Source: Balneolaceae bacterium (GTDB lineage: Bacteria > Bacteroidota > Rhodothermia > Balneolales > Natronogracilivirgulaceae). From it: DNA of 44,970 nt. The notes beneath the pieces were generated by a model. The model saw nothing but the letters and a program-made list of their open reading frames with translations. It had not been told where the DNA came from and did not search any database. The stretch is taken from contig RECX01000184.1 in the NCBI GenBank assembly GCA_007693825.1, forward strand, positions 1 through 44,970, in the 5' to 3' direction. This document shows, piece after piece, positions 25,844 through 36,796 of the stretch. A program made the translations under genes and the position numbers. Position 1 is the stretch's first letter, and each line of letters starts with the position of its first letter.

Positions 25844-27304
25844 TCAGGGAACATCCCAGAAGATGCGTCCCAGAAGCTGGTCAGGATCCGGTGCGCCGCG
25901 ATCCGGGATCTGAGCGGCATTACGCTGCCGTTCGGAATCGGGGTAACGCACCAGGCGGATATGCTGACCGCCCAGTGCCGCGTTATGGTTGGCCGGGATC
26001 TGGAACCCTTCGTATCCGTAGTCGAAGCGACGGGCATCATTCCATTTTTCCGGAAGGAGGAACATGGCCACGAATTTTTCCTTCATGATCTTGTCGAGAT
26101 CGATGTTGGTGGATACTTCGGGATTGTCCCAGTAGGCATCGATATCGTCCGGATCCACTCCCAGCTTGGTCATGTGGGCCCGCACGCCTTCTTCGTATGC
26201 GGCAGCCGCACGTCCGGGCTGGTTGGCAGCAAGGGCTGCTTCCGCCTCGATAAACTTCATCTCGGCGTAGGTTGCCATTTGCAGCGGATCGGCAGGCTCG
26301 TTGGCATACCAGGAGCCCACGGCCAGAACGGCGCGGACATTCGCCTCGGGATCGGCTCCGCGGCCGGCACCATTGCGTGTACCCACATACTGGCCGACCA
26401 GCGGGTGAGCAGCAACAGACACCGTATCGGTGATGAACTCAATGCGCGGGTCGACAATCCCGAACGTGGTACCGTTCAGTTGATCGACAAACTGATCGGA
26501 GAGCCAGCCGCCAAGCAGCAGGCCTGCGTTGTTAACCGCCAGGCGGTACCAGGGATTTTCCGCTCCGGTACCCTGACCTTCAAAGAAATTCATTTGAAAG
26601 TCCTGGTCGCTGTTTTCAAACGCATTGTCCACGGCAGTAAGCACGGCTGTGGGATTGTACGCCGGCAGCTTGCTGTAGTGGTTCAGGTAGCGGGCTTTCA
26701 GCGCGTAAGCCGTGCGTATCCAGGATGGACGATCTCCATTAAAAATGTAGTCGTCAGAGCCGGGAACTACCGCCGACGAAGGTTGCTGCAGATCGATGAT
26801 GGCATCATCGAGCAGGTCCAGCATCACGCGGTAGATGTCCTCGGAGGAATCGTAAGGCGGGTTCAGCGTTTGCGCAAAAAGTGCTTCGGAATACGGCGCA
26901 TCACCGAACATGCTGGTCAGCAATCCCAGGTTGTACGCCGTCAGAATTTTGCTGACGCCGGCATACCACGGAGCATCCAGTTCCTCTGCCTTGAGATTCA
27001 TCACGGCAAGATCGCCCAGGACACTGTATAACGACGACCATGTGCCGCCATAAGAAACCGCCTGGTGCGTGTCGGTGGAAGCTGCGGCATTCGGAGATGC
27101 AAAATGCTGCGTAAAGAACGAGACGGTACCGGCAACACTGCGGGTATTCCGCGCCGACTCCAGTGTCGTTCTTGTCATTAACCCCTCAATCGGAGCATCC
27201 GTTGGGAAGTTGGGATTCTCGTTGATGTCGAGGTAGTCGTCACAACTGAAGACCACAAAGGACATCAATACGAATACAGGTACATATTTCATCGTGAATT
27301 TCAT
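25844..27304 (-). CDS. SusD/RagB-family outer-membrane lipoprotein (SusD-like_2 type)
   Basis: MKFTMKYVPVFVLMSFVVFSCDDYLDINENPNFPTDAP (lipobox); C-terminal GRIFWDVP; downstream of SusC. Confidence 0.9.
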   Translation of the reverse strand: MKFTMKYVPVFVLMSFVVFSCDDYLDINENPNFPTDAPIEGLMTRTTLESARNTRSVAGTVSFFTQHFASPNAAASTDTHQAVSYGGTWSSLYSVLGDLAVMNLKAEELDAPWYAGVSKILTAYNLGLLTSMFGDAPYSEALFAQTLNPPYDSSEDIYRVMLDLLDDAIIDLQQPSSAVVPGSDDYIFNGDRPSWIRTAYALKARYLNHYSKLPAYNPTAVLTAVDNAFENSDQDFQMNFFEGQGTGAENPWYRLAVNNAGLLLGGWLSDQFVDQLNGTTFGIVDPRIEFITDTVSVAAHPLVGQYVGTRNGAGRGADPEANVRAVLAVGSWYANEPADPLQMATYAEMKFIEAEAALAANQPGRAAAAYEEGVRAHMTKLGVDPDDIDAYWDNPEVSTNIDLDKIMKEKFVAMFLLPEKWNDARRFDYGYEGFQIPANHNAALGGQHIRLVRYPDSERQRNAAQIPDRGAPDPDQLLGRIFWDVP

Positions 27305-27322
27305 ATAGATAATCCTCACTTG

Positions 27323-30300
27323 TTATAACGAGATGTTTAATGAGAAGACAAGGCTGCGCGTTCCCGGGTAGGCCAGGTCAACCAGGCCTATCAGGTTGCT
27401 GCCTGCGCTGACAAAAGCTTCGGGATCATACTGCGACCAGGGGGTCCACAGGATCAGGTTATTTGCGGTGACACCGGCGCGAAGTGACCGGACCGGCAGT
27501 CCGCTGACAACCGAGGGAGTCAGCGTATAACCCAAGCCAATGCTGCGAAGCTTGATGTAGGAAGCGTCTTCCGTGGACTGCTCAATGGCAATGCGGTAGT
27601 AGTTGCGATGGTAACCGGCGCCGTAGTTTACGCCGTCAGGACCTACACCCTGGCCCAGCCATACTTCTTTGGTATTCGGGGTTCCATCAGCAAGTACGCC
27701 ATCAAACACTTTGAAATCTTCCCTGTCCAGGGTTTTTTCGGTGTGTCCGAATGAGGAATCCCACTGATCAAGCTTGTTGTACTTGTCTACACCCATCACG
27801 ATGTCGAAATTGGCGCTGAAATCCCAGTTACGGTAGTTGAACGTATTGCCAATGCTCATGGTCCAGTCCGGAAGGGCATCTCCAACAACTTTATACTCGT
27901 TATCAATGACCGGGAATCCGTTCTCACCGATCAGGACAGGACGGTCATGCTCGAGGACCATCGGATCCTTCGGGCTTTCATCTTCCCCGTAATAGCGCTG
28001 ATAGCTGGTTCCCCAGATCGCGCCATAGGATTGGCCCGGGACCAGCTGCATCCGCGGTCGGTTGATATAGGCCGCCATGTCGCCAAGAACAACAGCATCC
28101 ACCGCATCAGTGATCGAAATCACTTCGTTGCGGTTGATGGTGAAGTTGGAGGTGATGGTCCAGCGCATATCGCGGGTCTGGATCGGAGTGGCCCGTACGG
28201 TCATTTCAATACCGCGGTTCTCGATCTCACCGGCGTTGGCGCTGAGTACATTAAAACCGGTGGCATTGGAAACCGGAACGTCAATGATCATGTCCTTACT
28301 GTTCGACTGGTAGAGCGACATGTCAAGGGAGATCCGGTTGTCAAGGAAACGGAAGTCAAACCCGATTTCATTGGATGTCGTGCGCTCGGGATTCAGATCC
28401 AGCGGTGCAAGACGTCCGCCGCGGCTGAAACCACGCTGTCCGCCAAGCGGAAAATCGATCGGGGAGAAAAACACCTGGCTCAGCATATAGGGCCGTGCGT
28501 CTTTACCGACTTCGGCATAGGAGACCCGCACTTTGCCGTAGGTGAACCAATCCGGCAGGTCGATGAGGTCGCTGTACACGACGCTGAGGTTTACCGACGG
28601 ATAGAAGAAGGAGCGGTTATCTGCATCCAGCGTGGAGGTCCAGTCATTGCGACCCGTCAGGTTCAGGTAGACCACATTACGCCAGTCGAGATTCACATCG
28701 GCGTACACCCCGATGAGGCGGCGCTGCGTGAGGCTTTGTCCGATCAGGATGTCCCCGGTGTTGCTGAAGTGTTCAAACCGCGGAATTTCAAAAGTGCTGC
28801 CGCGGGCACGCACGGTCTTCAGTTCCCGGTCAAAGATGTCGTTTCCGAATCGTCCTTCAAAACCGAAGTCATCGGTGATTTGCCGGTGCAAGCGCAGGGA
28901 GATGTTGGAGGTGAAATCGCGCGAGTTTATCCGGTTTTCTTCGATGAAGCCGAATACACTACTACTCCATACAAACTCATCCTCCAGGCCTAACGGTCCC
29001 GGCTCGATCTCGGTGCGCATGTCGGAATACGTATCCATACCGATGCGGTATTCCAGGGCCAGCCAGTCTGTCAGGTCAACAGAAGCATTGATGTTACCGA
29101 TAAGGCGGTTGACATCGTCTTCATAGGTGTTGATGTTGGCATCATACACCGGGTTGCGACCCGAACCGGTTCCGAGGACGTTGTCGGATTTGTGCCGTCC
29201 GTCATCAAAGCGCCAGTCGGTTACATCAGCGGAGGTATTCCAGTAAGCCAGCCGCTCCATGAAGTTAACGAAGGGCACCCTGTTACCACCGGAGTTGATG
29301 TAGTTCAGGGAGGCGCCGACACGAAGTATACCGGTGTTGGCATTACCATTCACACGCACGGAGGTGCGGTTCCAGGTGTTGTTGGGGATCACACCGCGGT
29401 TCCGTGAGTCGGAAACGGAAGTGTAGAATGTTGCACTCTGCGTACCACCGGAGATGTTGATGCTGTTGTTGACGCCGTATCCGGCCTGCATCGCGTTTTC
29501 CCAGTTGTTGTAGTATTGCATGGGAACTTCCACCTGTTGTCCGTCGATGGTCTGGGTCCAGGTCGGGTTGTCCTCAAATTTTCCACCCCATGCTCCCCAG
29601 AAACTGTTGGGATCGAAGTTGAAACCGAAGCCCGGGCCGTACACGTCCTGATAGGCAGGAGCGTTGATCACGTCTTCGCGGGAGACGCTGTGCGAGAAGT
29701 TCACGCGCACCTCGCCGGCCTGACCGGTCTTGGTGGTGACGATAATGGCTCCGTTAGCGGCACGAACTCCGTAAAGAGCCGTTGCAGGAGCACTGCGCAG
29801 TACGGTTACACTGGCAATGTCCTGCGGATCGATATCCATGGCGCGGTTGGACATGCCCCGTACCCGGCCGGTCGACTCGATGGTCTCGTTGCTGATCGGA
29901 ACCCCGTCCACCACAAACAGCGGCTGGTTGTCGGCCGAAGGATCCAGCGAGGTGAAACCACGGATGAAGATCTGGGAACCCTGTCCGGCTCCGCCTCCAC
30001 CCCGGTTGATCTGGACACCGGCAACCTGTCCCTGAAGTGCGTTGAGCAGGTTGTTTGCTCCGGAAGCCACGATTTCCTGGCCGTCGACATCCTGAAGCGA
30101 GTAACCCAGGGCGCGGCGCTCGCGCTCGATGCCGAAAGCGGTCACGATCACATCATCCAGCAAGCCGATTTCCGGTTGCAGCTGGACGTTGATGGTGGAT
30201 CTGCCGTCGACCATAACGCGCATGGTCCGGTATCCCACATAACTGAAAATGAGGGCATCATCGGCCTCACGAACGGTTATGGAGTAGTCACCGTCCATAT

Positions 30301-30466
30301 TGGTAACATCACCCCGTGTTGTTCCTTCAACGAGAATGCTTACACCAAAAAGGGACTCTCCTGTTTCCGCATCGGTTACCCGACCGGTCACAGTCATATC
30401 CTGCGCGTACACTTGCTGTGCACACAACAATAGAGAGACCACAAACAGTATTTGTTTGATCTTCAT
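27323..30466 (-). CDS. SusC/RagA-family TonB-dependent transporter
   Basis: MTVTGRVTDAETGESLFGVSILVEGTTRGDVTNMDGDYSITV; NQPLFVVDGVPISN; LYGVRAANGAIIVTTKTG. Confidence 0.95.
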   Translation of the reverse strand: MKIKQILFVVSLLLCAQQVYAQDMTVTGRVTDAETGESLFGVSILVEGTTRGDVTNMDGDYSITVREADDALIFSYVGYRTMRVMVDGRSTINVQLQPEIGLLDDVIVTAFGIERERRALGYSLQDVDGQEIVASGANNLLNALQGQVAGVQINRGGGGAGQGSQIFIRGFTSLDPSADNQPLFVVDGVPISNETIESTGRVRGMSNRAMDIDPQDIASVTVLRSAPATALYGVRAANGAIIVTTKTGQAGEVRVNFSHSVSREDVINAPAYQDVYGPGFGFNFDPNSFWGAWGGKFEDNPTWTQTIDGQQVEVPMQYYNNWENAMQAGYGVNNSINISGGTQSATFYTSVSDSRNRGVIPNNTWNRTSVRVNGNANTGILRVGASLNYINSGGNRVPFVNFMERLAYWNTSADVTDWRFDDGRHKSDNVLGTGSGRNPVYDANINTYEDDVNRLIGNINASVDLTDWLALEYRIGMDTYSDMRTEIEPGPLGLEDEFVWSSSVFGFIEENRINSRDFTSNISLRLHRQITDDFGFEGRFGNDIFDRELKTVRARGSTFEIPRFEHFSNTGDILIGQSLTQRRLIGVYADVNLDWRNVVYLNLTGRNDWTSTLDADNRSFFYPSVNLSVVYSDLIDLPDWFTYGKVRVSYAEVGKDARPYMLSQVFFSPIDFPLGGQRGFSRGGRLAPLDLNPERTTSNEIGFDFRFLDNRISLDMSLYQSNSKDMIIDVPVSNATGFNVLSANAGEIENRGIEMTVRATPIQTRDMRWTITSNFTINRNEVISITDAVDAVVLGDMAAYINRPRMQLVPGQSYGAIWGTSYQRYYGEDESPKDPMVLEHDRPVLIGENGFPVIDNEYKVVGDALPDWTMSIGNTFNYRNWDFSANFDIVMGVDKYNKLDQWDSSFGHTEKTLDREDFKVFDGVLADGTPNTKEVWLGQGVGPDGVNYGAGYHRNYYRIAIEQSTEDASYIKLRSIGLGYTLTPSVVSGLPVRSLRAGVTANNLILWTPWSQYDPEAFVSAGSNLIGLVDLAYPGTRSLVFSLNISL

Positions 30467-31078
30467 ATATCTCCGTTTTAGTTAAGTGATGAGTTGTACT
30501 GCGTCTGTTTCATTTACCTGCGTGAAAAACGGGCAGCGAAGGGGCTGTTCTGTCTGTTTCAGCTACCGGAATATTTTTTTTTGATCATTCCGCTATCTGG
30601 AACAGCTTGAACGGGTATGAGTATGCGGTTCGATGATACCGATCCTGACAGGACAAAAGTTTCCGGACAGAAAACCATGTACAAAAGAAAGGCCTAACAC
30701 GGAACACAGCAAACTGATACCATTAAAGCACTTACCCCGATCTTATTGTTTTATGGTAGTTGAGTTGTGAATGATCTGCCGGTATCTGAATAAATCATGT
30801 CCCTATAAGACGTACATTAACCAATACCCGGTAAATCATGCCATAAATAGTGAATAATCCGGACAAATATCAATAAAATTTCTTTAAAAATTCATATTCC
30901 TGATTTGTTTCCAGATAGCGCAGAGATCTTACAGATTTATACGGCATCCGTGCCGCCGCGATATTGGCCTCCAATGGGACAGGTAGTGCTGGCAAATCGG
31001 GCTGCGGAAGGGTATATTGGGGCAACACCGGATTTGCGATGAACCGGTAATTCGAAAACTTACAGGGTCCGGGATACG

Positions 31079-31966
31079 ATGAAACTCCAATGCCACAGGC
31101 TGCTGATCATAGCGGCCATATTTGCCCTTGCAGCTGCCGGTTGCGAGGAGAAGCGGACACCGACCTCCGAGCCATGGCAGTTGCCTGACCGAACGGTTGA
31201 TCCTTCCTCGGCACAGTGGCCCCTGAGTGGTGACAGAGAGCTGAACAGTGACATTTCCTACGCCCAATACGGGCCCAGGTTCCTGCCAGGCGGATATGAT
31301 TTCCATGCCGGCATCGACCTTTACGCACCCACCGGAACCAACGTGTACCCCGTTCTTCCGGGCGAGGTGGTGCAGCGGGCGGAGTGGGACGGCCAAAGCA
31401 CAGGAGCGGGCAACGCCATCACGATCAAGCACTCCGACAGTCTGGCAACCAGCTATCTGCACCTGCATACCATCAACGTGAACGTCGGTGACCGTGTCGG
31501 ATTGAATGATGTGGTAGGGACGGTCGGGGCGACCGGCGCCTCGTATCCGCACCTGCACCTCGGTTATTTTGTGGAACTGCCGAACCCGGATGTCCGCGAC
31601 GAGCGCTACAGCAGAAACCCTCTTGAACTGCTGCCCTACAGAAACCCCGGGGAAATTCCTTACACTTTCAAGGAAAGCGGGGAAATCGTGCTGGACCTGC
31701 CGCTTCAGAGCATGACCGTCAATTCCGTTGAGCTGATTGCCGGCAACGAAAGCAGGAAGGCTGATTACTATGATATTGTTGCAAAGGGGTGGACCCTCCG
31801 GAAGCAGCAGGTACAGTACGGCATCCACTTTGATGCCGCCCGCAGGACACCTGACCACATGCGTTTCGAACTGACCGTAAAACCGGCAAACATGGATTTC
31901 ATCCCGGAGAGGATCATCCTGAGGGATTTCAACGGGGAGGTACTGCTGGACGCTTCGAAAGAGTGA
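31079..31966 (+). CDS. M23 (LytM-type) peptidase lipoprotein
   Basis: Lipobox AAIFALAAAGCEE; zinc-ligand motifs FHAGIDLYAPTGTNVYPV and YPHLHLGYF intact. Confidence 0.85.
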   Translation: MKLQCHRLLIIAAIFALAAAGCEEKRTPTSEPWQLPDRTVDPSSAQWPLSGDRELNSDISYAQYGPRFLPGGYDFHAGIDLYAPTGTNVYPVLPGEVVQRAEWDGQSTGAGNAITIKHSDSLATSYLHLHTINVNVGDRVGLNDVVGTVGATGASYPHLHLGYFVELPNPDVRDERYSRNPLELLPYRNPGEIPYTFKESGEIVLDLPLQSMTVNSVELIAGNESRKADYYDIVAKGWTLRKQQVQYGIHFDAARRTPDHMRFELTVKPANMDFIPERIILRDFNGEVLLDASKE

Positions 31967-32028
31967 AGCATGCTGATTTTTCCGTTGTCTGCCGATTCCG
32001 CCATTACCTGCCGATCCGGTCGCAAATT

Positions 32029-32065
32029 AAAAAACCCCGTCCCAAAAAGTGGGACGGGGTTTTTA
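32029..32065. terminator. Bidirectional intrinsic terminator between convergent M23 and SusD genes
   Basis: aaaaccccgtccca-aaaag-tgggacggggtttt perfect 14-bp stem (32031-32044/32050-32063). Confidence 0.92.
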
Positions 32066-32105
32066 ATGGTTGCAAATCCTGTTTAAGGAGTGTTTGACGT
32101 TCGCT

Positions 32106-33653
32106 TTACAGGTTGTCCAGCCATTCGTCGTAGATTCCCGGATACCAGAAGTTATTCCAGGCATTTGCACCGTCGGCAGTGCCCTCTTCATGTGTGAAGT
32201 TTATGCCGCCGAATGTGTAAACCGGCAATTCCATCATCTGGAGTTCTTCATAGGGAATAGGCAGGTGAAGTGGTGTGCCTGCCTGCAGCATATCTCTTCT
32301 TCGCGCCAGAAAATACTGATAGCCCACCCATGTACGCTGGCATTCAATCTCCACCTCATAGTATATCGCATCGAACACTTCCTGGTCGCTGGCATTATTC
32401 GGGATTGGGGGCAGGTTGCCGCGTGTGGTGCGGGAACCTGCGTTAACCAGGTTGATGGCCTGCTGTTTTTGTCCGAGGTGCATGTATGCCTCGGCCAGCA
32501 TCATGTCGATGTTATCCTTGCGAAAGACCACGATGTCACCAAAGCCCTGATCCAGGTACAGGTCTTCATAGCGGGAAAAATAGTAGACACTCTGAAGTTG
32601 AGGCCCGCGTGCGGTAACAAAACGGTGCAGGTTCCAGGGGTCATAAGTGAAGTCGCTTTCAAGTCTGGGGTCCACCGATTGTGCCCGAGGAATCGGGCGG
32701 GCAGCTTCCGCAGCCTTGATAGGGTATTTTGCCGGGTAGCTGGGGTCGAGCAGGTTGATGATCCTCAAGTCGGCCTTCCAGTACCAGTCCAGACCGCTCT
32801 GGCGCTGATACTCATGCCGCCACCCGGCGATAGCCGTACCTGTACCCTGCATAATAAGATGGTCCTGGTATCCATTGGAGGCATAATCAACGACACGTTG
32901 CCAGACCTGCGGGGTGTAATGGTCGGAAGAGCGGCCGTTGCTGATGATATATTTGGCCGCCTGGGTGTTGGCAAACTGAACGATCTGCTGGTTGTCCATG
33001 GAGACATCACTCAGGAAGTTGAACGTGGTAAAGGTGTTGGCCTGTGCCAGTTCGATAGCCTGGTCAAGATCGTCAATGGCGGATTCCAGTACTTCGGTAT
33101 GAGGCCGAAACCGAAGGTCTTCAATAGTCACCCCGATGATATAGGCTTGATCGAAGAAATTGGCCAGATATCCTTTGCTGAGACCCCGAAGCAGATAGGC
33201 CATGGTCAGGAGCATCATGGTGTCGTCCCTGCCACCGATCACCACACGGTTGCCATCGACTTCAATGTACTTGATGATATCGTTTGCAATCGAGACCGCC
33301 GAGTTAAGGTGTGACCATGGGGTTGACATGGAGCCATACCCATCCGAGGCCGGATTGTTGTCGATACGTTGCCGGGGCTCCCTGGTTCCCATATCGTAAT
33401 AGATCTGATAGTTGTTGGTGGTGGTATTTACATCAGCCCAGGCGTCGAAATGGGCGAAAGGCAGTCGGTTGGCATGGCTGCCCCGCCACCAGGAGTTGTA
33501 TCCACCGGCCAACAGCTCGCGGTAGTCTTCCGGAGTTTCAAGCACTCGTTGAAGATCGGGGTCATTCAGGTTTTTGACCTCCAGGTCGGCGCATTTTGTG
33601 ACCAGACCGGCGCAAATGAACAAAACGAGAGTGGTAAAAATCTTAATCTTCAT
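32106..33653 (-). CDS. SusD/RagB-family outer-membrane protein
   Basis: MKIKIFTTLVLFICAGLVTKCADLEVKNLNDPDLQRVLETPEDYRELLAGGYNSWW; downstream of SusC. Confidence 0.88.
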   Translation of the reverse strand: MKIKIFTTLVLFICAGLVTKCADLEVKNLNDPDLQRVLETPEDYRELLAGGYNSWWRGSHANRLPFAHFDAWADVNTTTNNYQIYYDMGTREPRQRIDNNPASDGYGSMSTPWSHLNSAVSIANDIIKYIEVDGNRVVIGGRDDTMMLLTMAYLLRGLSKGYLANFFDQAYIIGVTIEDLRFRPHTEVLESAIDDLDQAIELAQANTFTTFNFLSDVSMDNQQIVQFANTQAAKYIISNGRSSDHYTPQVWQRVVDYASNGYQDHLIMQGTGTAIAGWRHEYQRQSGLDWYWKADLRIINLLDPSYPAKYPIKAAEAARPIPRAQSVDPRLESDFTYDPWNLHRFVTARGPQLQSVYYFSRYEDLYLDQGFGDIVVFRKDNIDMMLAEAYMHLGQKQQAINLVNAGSRTTRGNLPPIPNNASDQEVFDAIYYEVEIECQRTWVGYQYFLARRRDMLQAGTPLHLPIPYEELQMMELPVYTFGGINFTHEEGTADGANAWNNFWYPGIYDEWLDNL

Positions 33654-33694
33654 CATTCTTTCCGTATAGAGTTCGAAATTAAGTTCGGACCGGT

Positions 33695-36600
33695 TTAGAG
33701 GCCGATCTGCAACGACATGGTAATGTTCCTGAAATTCGGGTAGGTGAATTCATCGACCCGGAAGTTGGTGGCATTGCTGCCGGCTGCCACCTCGGGATCA
33801 AATCCCGAGTAGCTGGTGAACGTATAGAGATTCCTTCCGCTCACCGAGACTTTGGCTTCCCGGATCAAATTGCCGATTCCCATGCGATGCAGCTGTTGGC
33901 TGTGAAAGGAGTAGGCCAGCGATATTTCCCGGATTTTCAAGAAGGAGGCATCTTCGACAAATTCATTGACAGCCGCGTTTGCATTATAGAGATGCTGTGC
34001 AAAGTATTCTGCATGCCTTTGCTGACCTTCGGGTTTTCCACTCATATCCATGTCCCCATGCCGGTAGCGGTGATACAGGGCCTGGCGTGTGTAGTTGTAC
34101 ACTTCACCGCCTTGCTGCCAGTCAAAGAGTGCAAAGATGGTGAAGTTTTTGTACTGGAAGGTGGAGCTGAGGCCGATATTGAAATCAGGATTGACATCGC
34201 CGATTTTCTTTCTCAGGACTTCGCCTTCTTCGTCAACAATGCGCATAGGCCGCTCATCTGCGGAGTACTCGGTTCCCTGCTGAATGACATAGCCCTGGGA
34301 GTTGATTGAAAAAGCATCGATTCCCAGGTTATCGGGGCTGCCGGGCTGGTAGCCATGCCAATTCATTACATGTCCGCTCTCATCAAGTGTGAGTTCGTTG
34401 AGTGACCGTGCGAAAGCTTGTCCGTACATGGCGCCAAGCTGTTCACCTTCGGCAATACGAAAGATATTCAAACCGGCTTCAACACCGCCCTGACGCCGGA
34501 AGAAGGGGGTTCGATTGAGTTCGGTGATTTCCTGGCGGAACAACTTGTCAAATGAAAAGGTCATATCCCAGTTCATGTCAGATCTGCTGATAAGCCTTCC
34601 GTTCAGGGCAAATTCGACAATTTCCGACTCCAGGGTCCCAACGTTTTGCCACTGGTTGCTGTAGCCGGTTGTCGGCGAAACAGGAACAAGCAATATCTGG
34701 TCTTTGGCTACGGTTGAAGCAAAGTTGATTTCGGCAAAGAACCGATCCAGGAAGCGGATGTCGATCCCCAATTCCAATTCACGCACATCAGCGGGTTTCA
34801 CATTGCGGTTACCGGCGGTGATTTTTTGAAGGCCGGCTTCACCCAATGTAACTACTTCATACTGAGCCGTAAAGCCAGGTCTCCGTCCGGATGATCCATA
34901 GGAGGCTCTCAGTTTCAGTTCATTGACATTTGGAATGCGGAAGTCCTCGGTTACCCGGTAGGCACCCGCGGTACGGAAATAGATTTTATATCTTTCATCG
35001 GCACCAAACAGGGACGAACCGTCACGACGAATGACTCCGTCAAAAATGTAGCGATCCTTGAGATCCAGTGTGAGATTGGCCATGGTGTTTTCAGCCCGGA
35101 CTTCCTGGGAGGTGGAGGAGATCCTCATTCTCTCTATACTGGAGTTTTCAAGGACAAAGAGCCCGGCGATCTGGAAATCTCCACCGCCAGCATAGGTATA
35201 GTCGTAAGGCCGGCTTTCGTAGCTGTAGGAGAGATTCAGCCCTACATTGAGATCACCGAATTGTTGGCGGAAAAGTGAGCGCAGGGTCGATATGTTGGCA
35301 TCCGAGCGGGAATTGCTTTTCCAGAAAGACCCTTCATGCGGTCTGGTTTCATCGGCCCGCTGAGTGCCTTTTTCAATGAAATTATAGCTGCTGGTGTTGG
35401 TGCGGTCCATGGAAAACCGTCCGTCGAGCCGCCACCATTTTGCTGCATCATATTGAACGTGGATACCACCCATGAATCGTTCTCTTTCACGGGAGAAGTC
35501 ACGTGTGTGAAGGAGATAGAGCGGATTCTGTGAGTTGGAAATAGGTGCGAAAGGATTGTATTTCTCTCCCCCCGGGCCGGGTTGACGCAGATCCAGGTCG
35601 GGATGGGTATTCAGGATTCCCCAGAAGACATTGGCTCCCTGGCCGGTCTGGGTCATGGCATACCCGTCGATTTTTCCATAAAAGGATGTGAGTGAGAACC
35701 GAAGCCGGTCATTGATCTGGTTGTCAACATTGGCCCGCAGGTTCCTTCTTTTGTAATCGGGCATTTCGTCGATGACGCCACCGTCACTCAGATTCTCAAA
35801 AGAGACCATGTAGTTGATGTTGCCCTGCCTGCCTTCGAGGGAAACAAAGTTGGTATAAAAAGGCCTGGCGGTGAAAAACTCATCCTGCTGGTCAATAAGG
35901 AGGTCGTAAGGTTGATCCATGATACCCCGTGCGCCGATGGGATAAGGAATACCGTCGGCATCGCGATAGTTTCCCAGTTCATCGAACATGAAAGCATGGT
36001 GTTCGGTCAGGCTGATTTTATTTGCCAGTGAGGAGTATCCCACTTCATTACGGATGGTAACCCGGGTGCCCTCGAGATCCTGTCCCCGTTTGGTGATGAT
36101 CTGGACTACCCCGCTCCCTGCAAGTGAGCCATACAGCGCGGCTGCTGCGGCGCCTTTGATGATTTCGATGGATTCCACATTCTGCATGTCGAAATCCTGG
36201 ATCCGTCCACGTGTGATAATTCCATCCACAACGATCAGCGGGCCCTGGGTATCTCCGAGGTTGTTGGAACCGCGAAGGCGCATGTACATATCGGATCCCG
36301 GGAGGCCGGATGCCTGGACAACGCGGACGCCGGGAGCTCTGGCCCGAAGCGCATTGGCCGGGTTGGTGGCCGGCACAAACTGGAGCTGTTCGGAGCGAAT
36401 TGAGGTGATGGCAAAAGGCGTCTTGGTTTTTGGGGTTCCAACAGACAGGCCGGTAACCACGATGTCATCCATTTCGTAAATATCGGTCGAAAGGGAAACA
36501 TTATAAACCAGTTCCTGGCCCCCTTCTATTTCAATGGTAGAGGTGTAGGTCATATAACCCACAAAGGTAACCCGGAGGTTATGGGTGCCTTCGGGAATAC

Positions 36601-36796
36601 CCTCCAGGGTATATTCGCCATCCAGATCGGAGGCGGTACCCCGGGCTATATCTGTCAGAAAGATGGTAGCTCCGGGAATAGGCTCCTGGGATTCAGCATC
36701 GGTAATGACCCCGGAGAGGGATCCGACCTGTGCTACTGACGATACAGGAAGTGCAAAAAAGAATAAAAGAAGGAGTAACTGTATTTTTTTTATCAT
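33695..36796 (-). CDS. SusC/RagA-family TonB-dependent transporter
   Basis: SLSGVITDAESQEPIPGATIFLTDIARGTASDLDGEYTLEG; GPLIVVDGIITRG; IIKGAAAAALYGSLAGSGVVQIITKRG. Confidence 0.95.
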   Translation of the reverse strand: MIKKIQLLLLLFFFALPVSSVAQVGSLSGVITDAESQEPIPGATIFLTDIARGTASDLDGEYTLEGIPEGTHNLRVTFVGYMTYTSTIEIEGGQELVYNVSLSTDIYEMDDIVVTGLSVGTPKTKTPFAITSIRSEQLQFVPATNPANALRARAPGVRVVQASGLPGSDMYMRLRGSNNLGDTQGPLIVVDGIITRGRIQDFDMQNVESIEIIKGAAAAALYGSLAGSGVVQIITKRGQDLEGTRVTIRNEVGYSSLANKISLTEHHAFMFDELGNYRDADGIPYPIGARGIMDQPYDLLIDQQDEFFTARPFYTNFVSLEGRQGNINYMVSFENLSDGGVIDEMPDYKRRNLRANVDNQINDRLRFSLTSFYGKIDGYAMTQTGQGANVFWGILNTHPDLDLRQPGPGGEKYNPFAPISNSQNPLYLLHTRDFSRERERFMGGIHVQYDAAKWWRLDGRFSMDRTNTSSYNFIEKGTQRADETRPHEGSFWKSNSRSDANISTLRSLFRQQFGDLNVGLNLSYSYESRPYDYTYAGGGDFQIAGLFVLENSSIERMRISSTSQEVRAENTMANLTLDLKDRYIFDGVIRRDGSSLFGADERYKIYFRTAGAYRVTEDFRIPNVNELKLRASYGSSGRRPGFTAQYEVVTLGEAGLQKITAGNRNVKPADVRELELGIDIRFLDRFFAEINFASTVAKDQILLVPVSPTTGYSNQWQNVGTLESEIVEFALNGRLISRSDMNWDMTFSFDKLFRQEITELNRTPFFRRQGGVEAGLNIFRIAEGEQLGAMYGQAFARSLNELTLDESGHVMNWHGYQPGSPDNLGIDAFSINSQGYVIQQGTEYSADERPMRIVDEEGEVLRKKIGDVNPDFNIGLSSTFQYKNFTIFALFDWQQGGEVYNYTRQALYHRYRHGDMDMSGKPEGQQRHAEYFAQHLYNANAAVNEFVEDASFLKIREISLAYSFHSQQLHRMGIGNLIREAKVSVSGRNLYTFTSYSGFDPEVAAGSNATNFRVDEFTYPNFRNITMSLQIGL

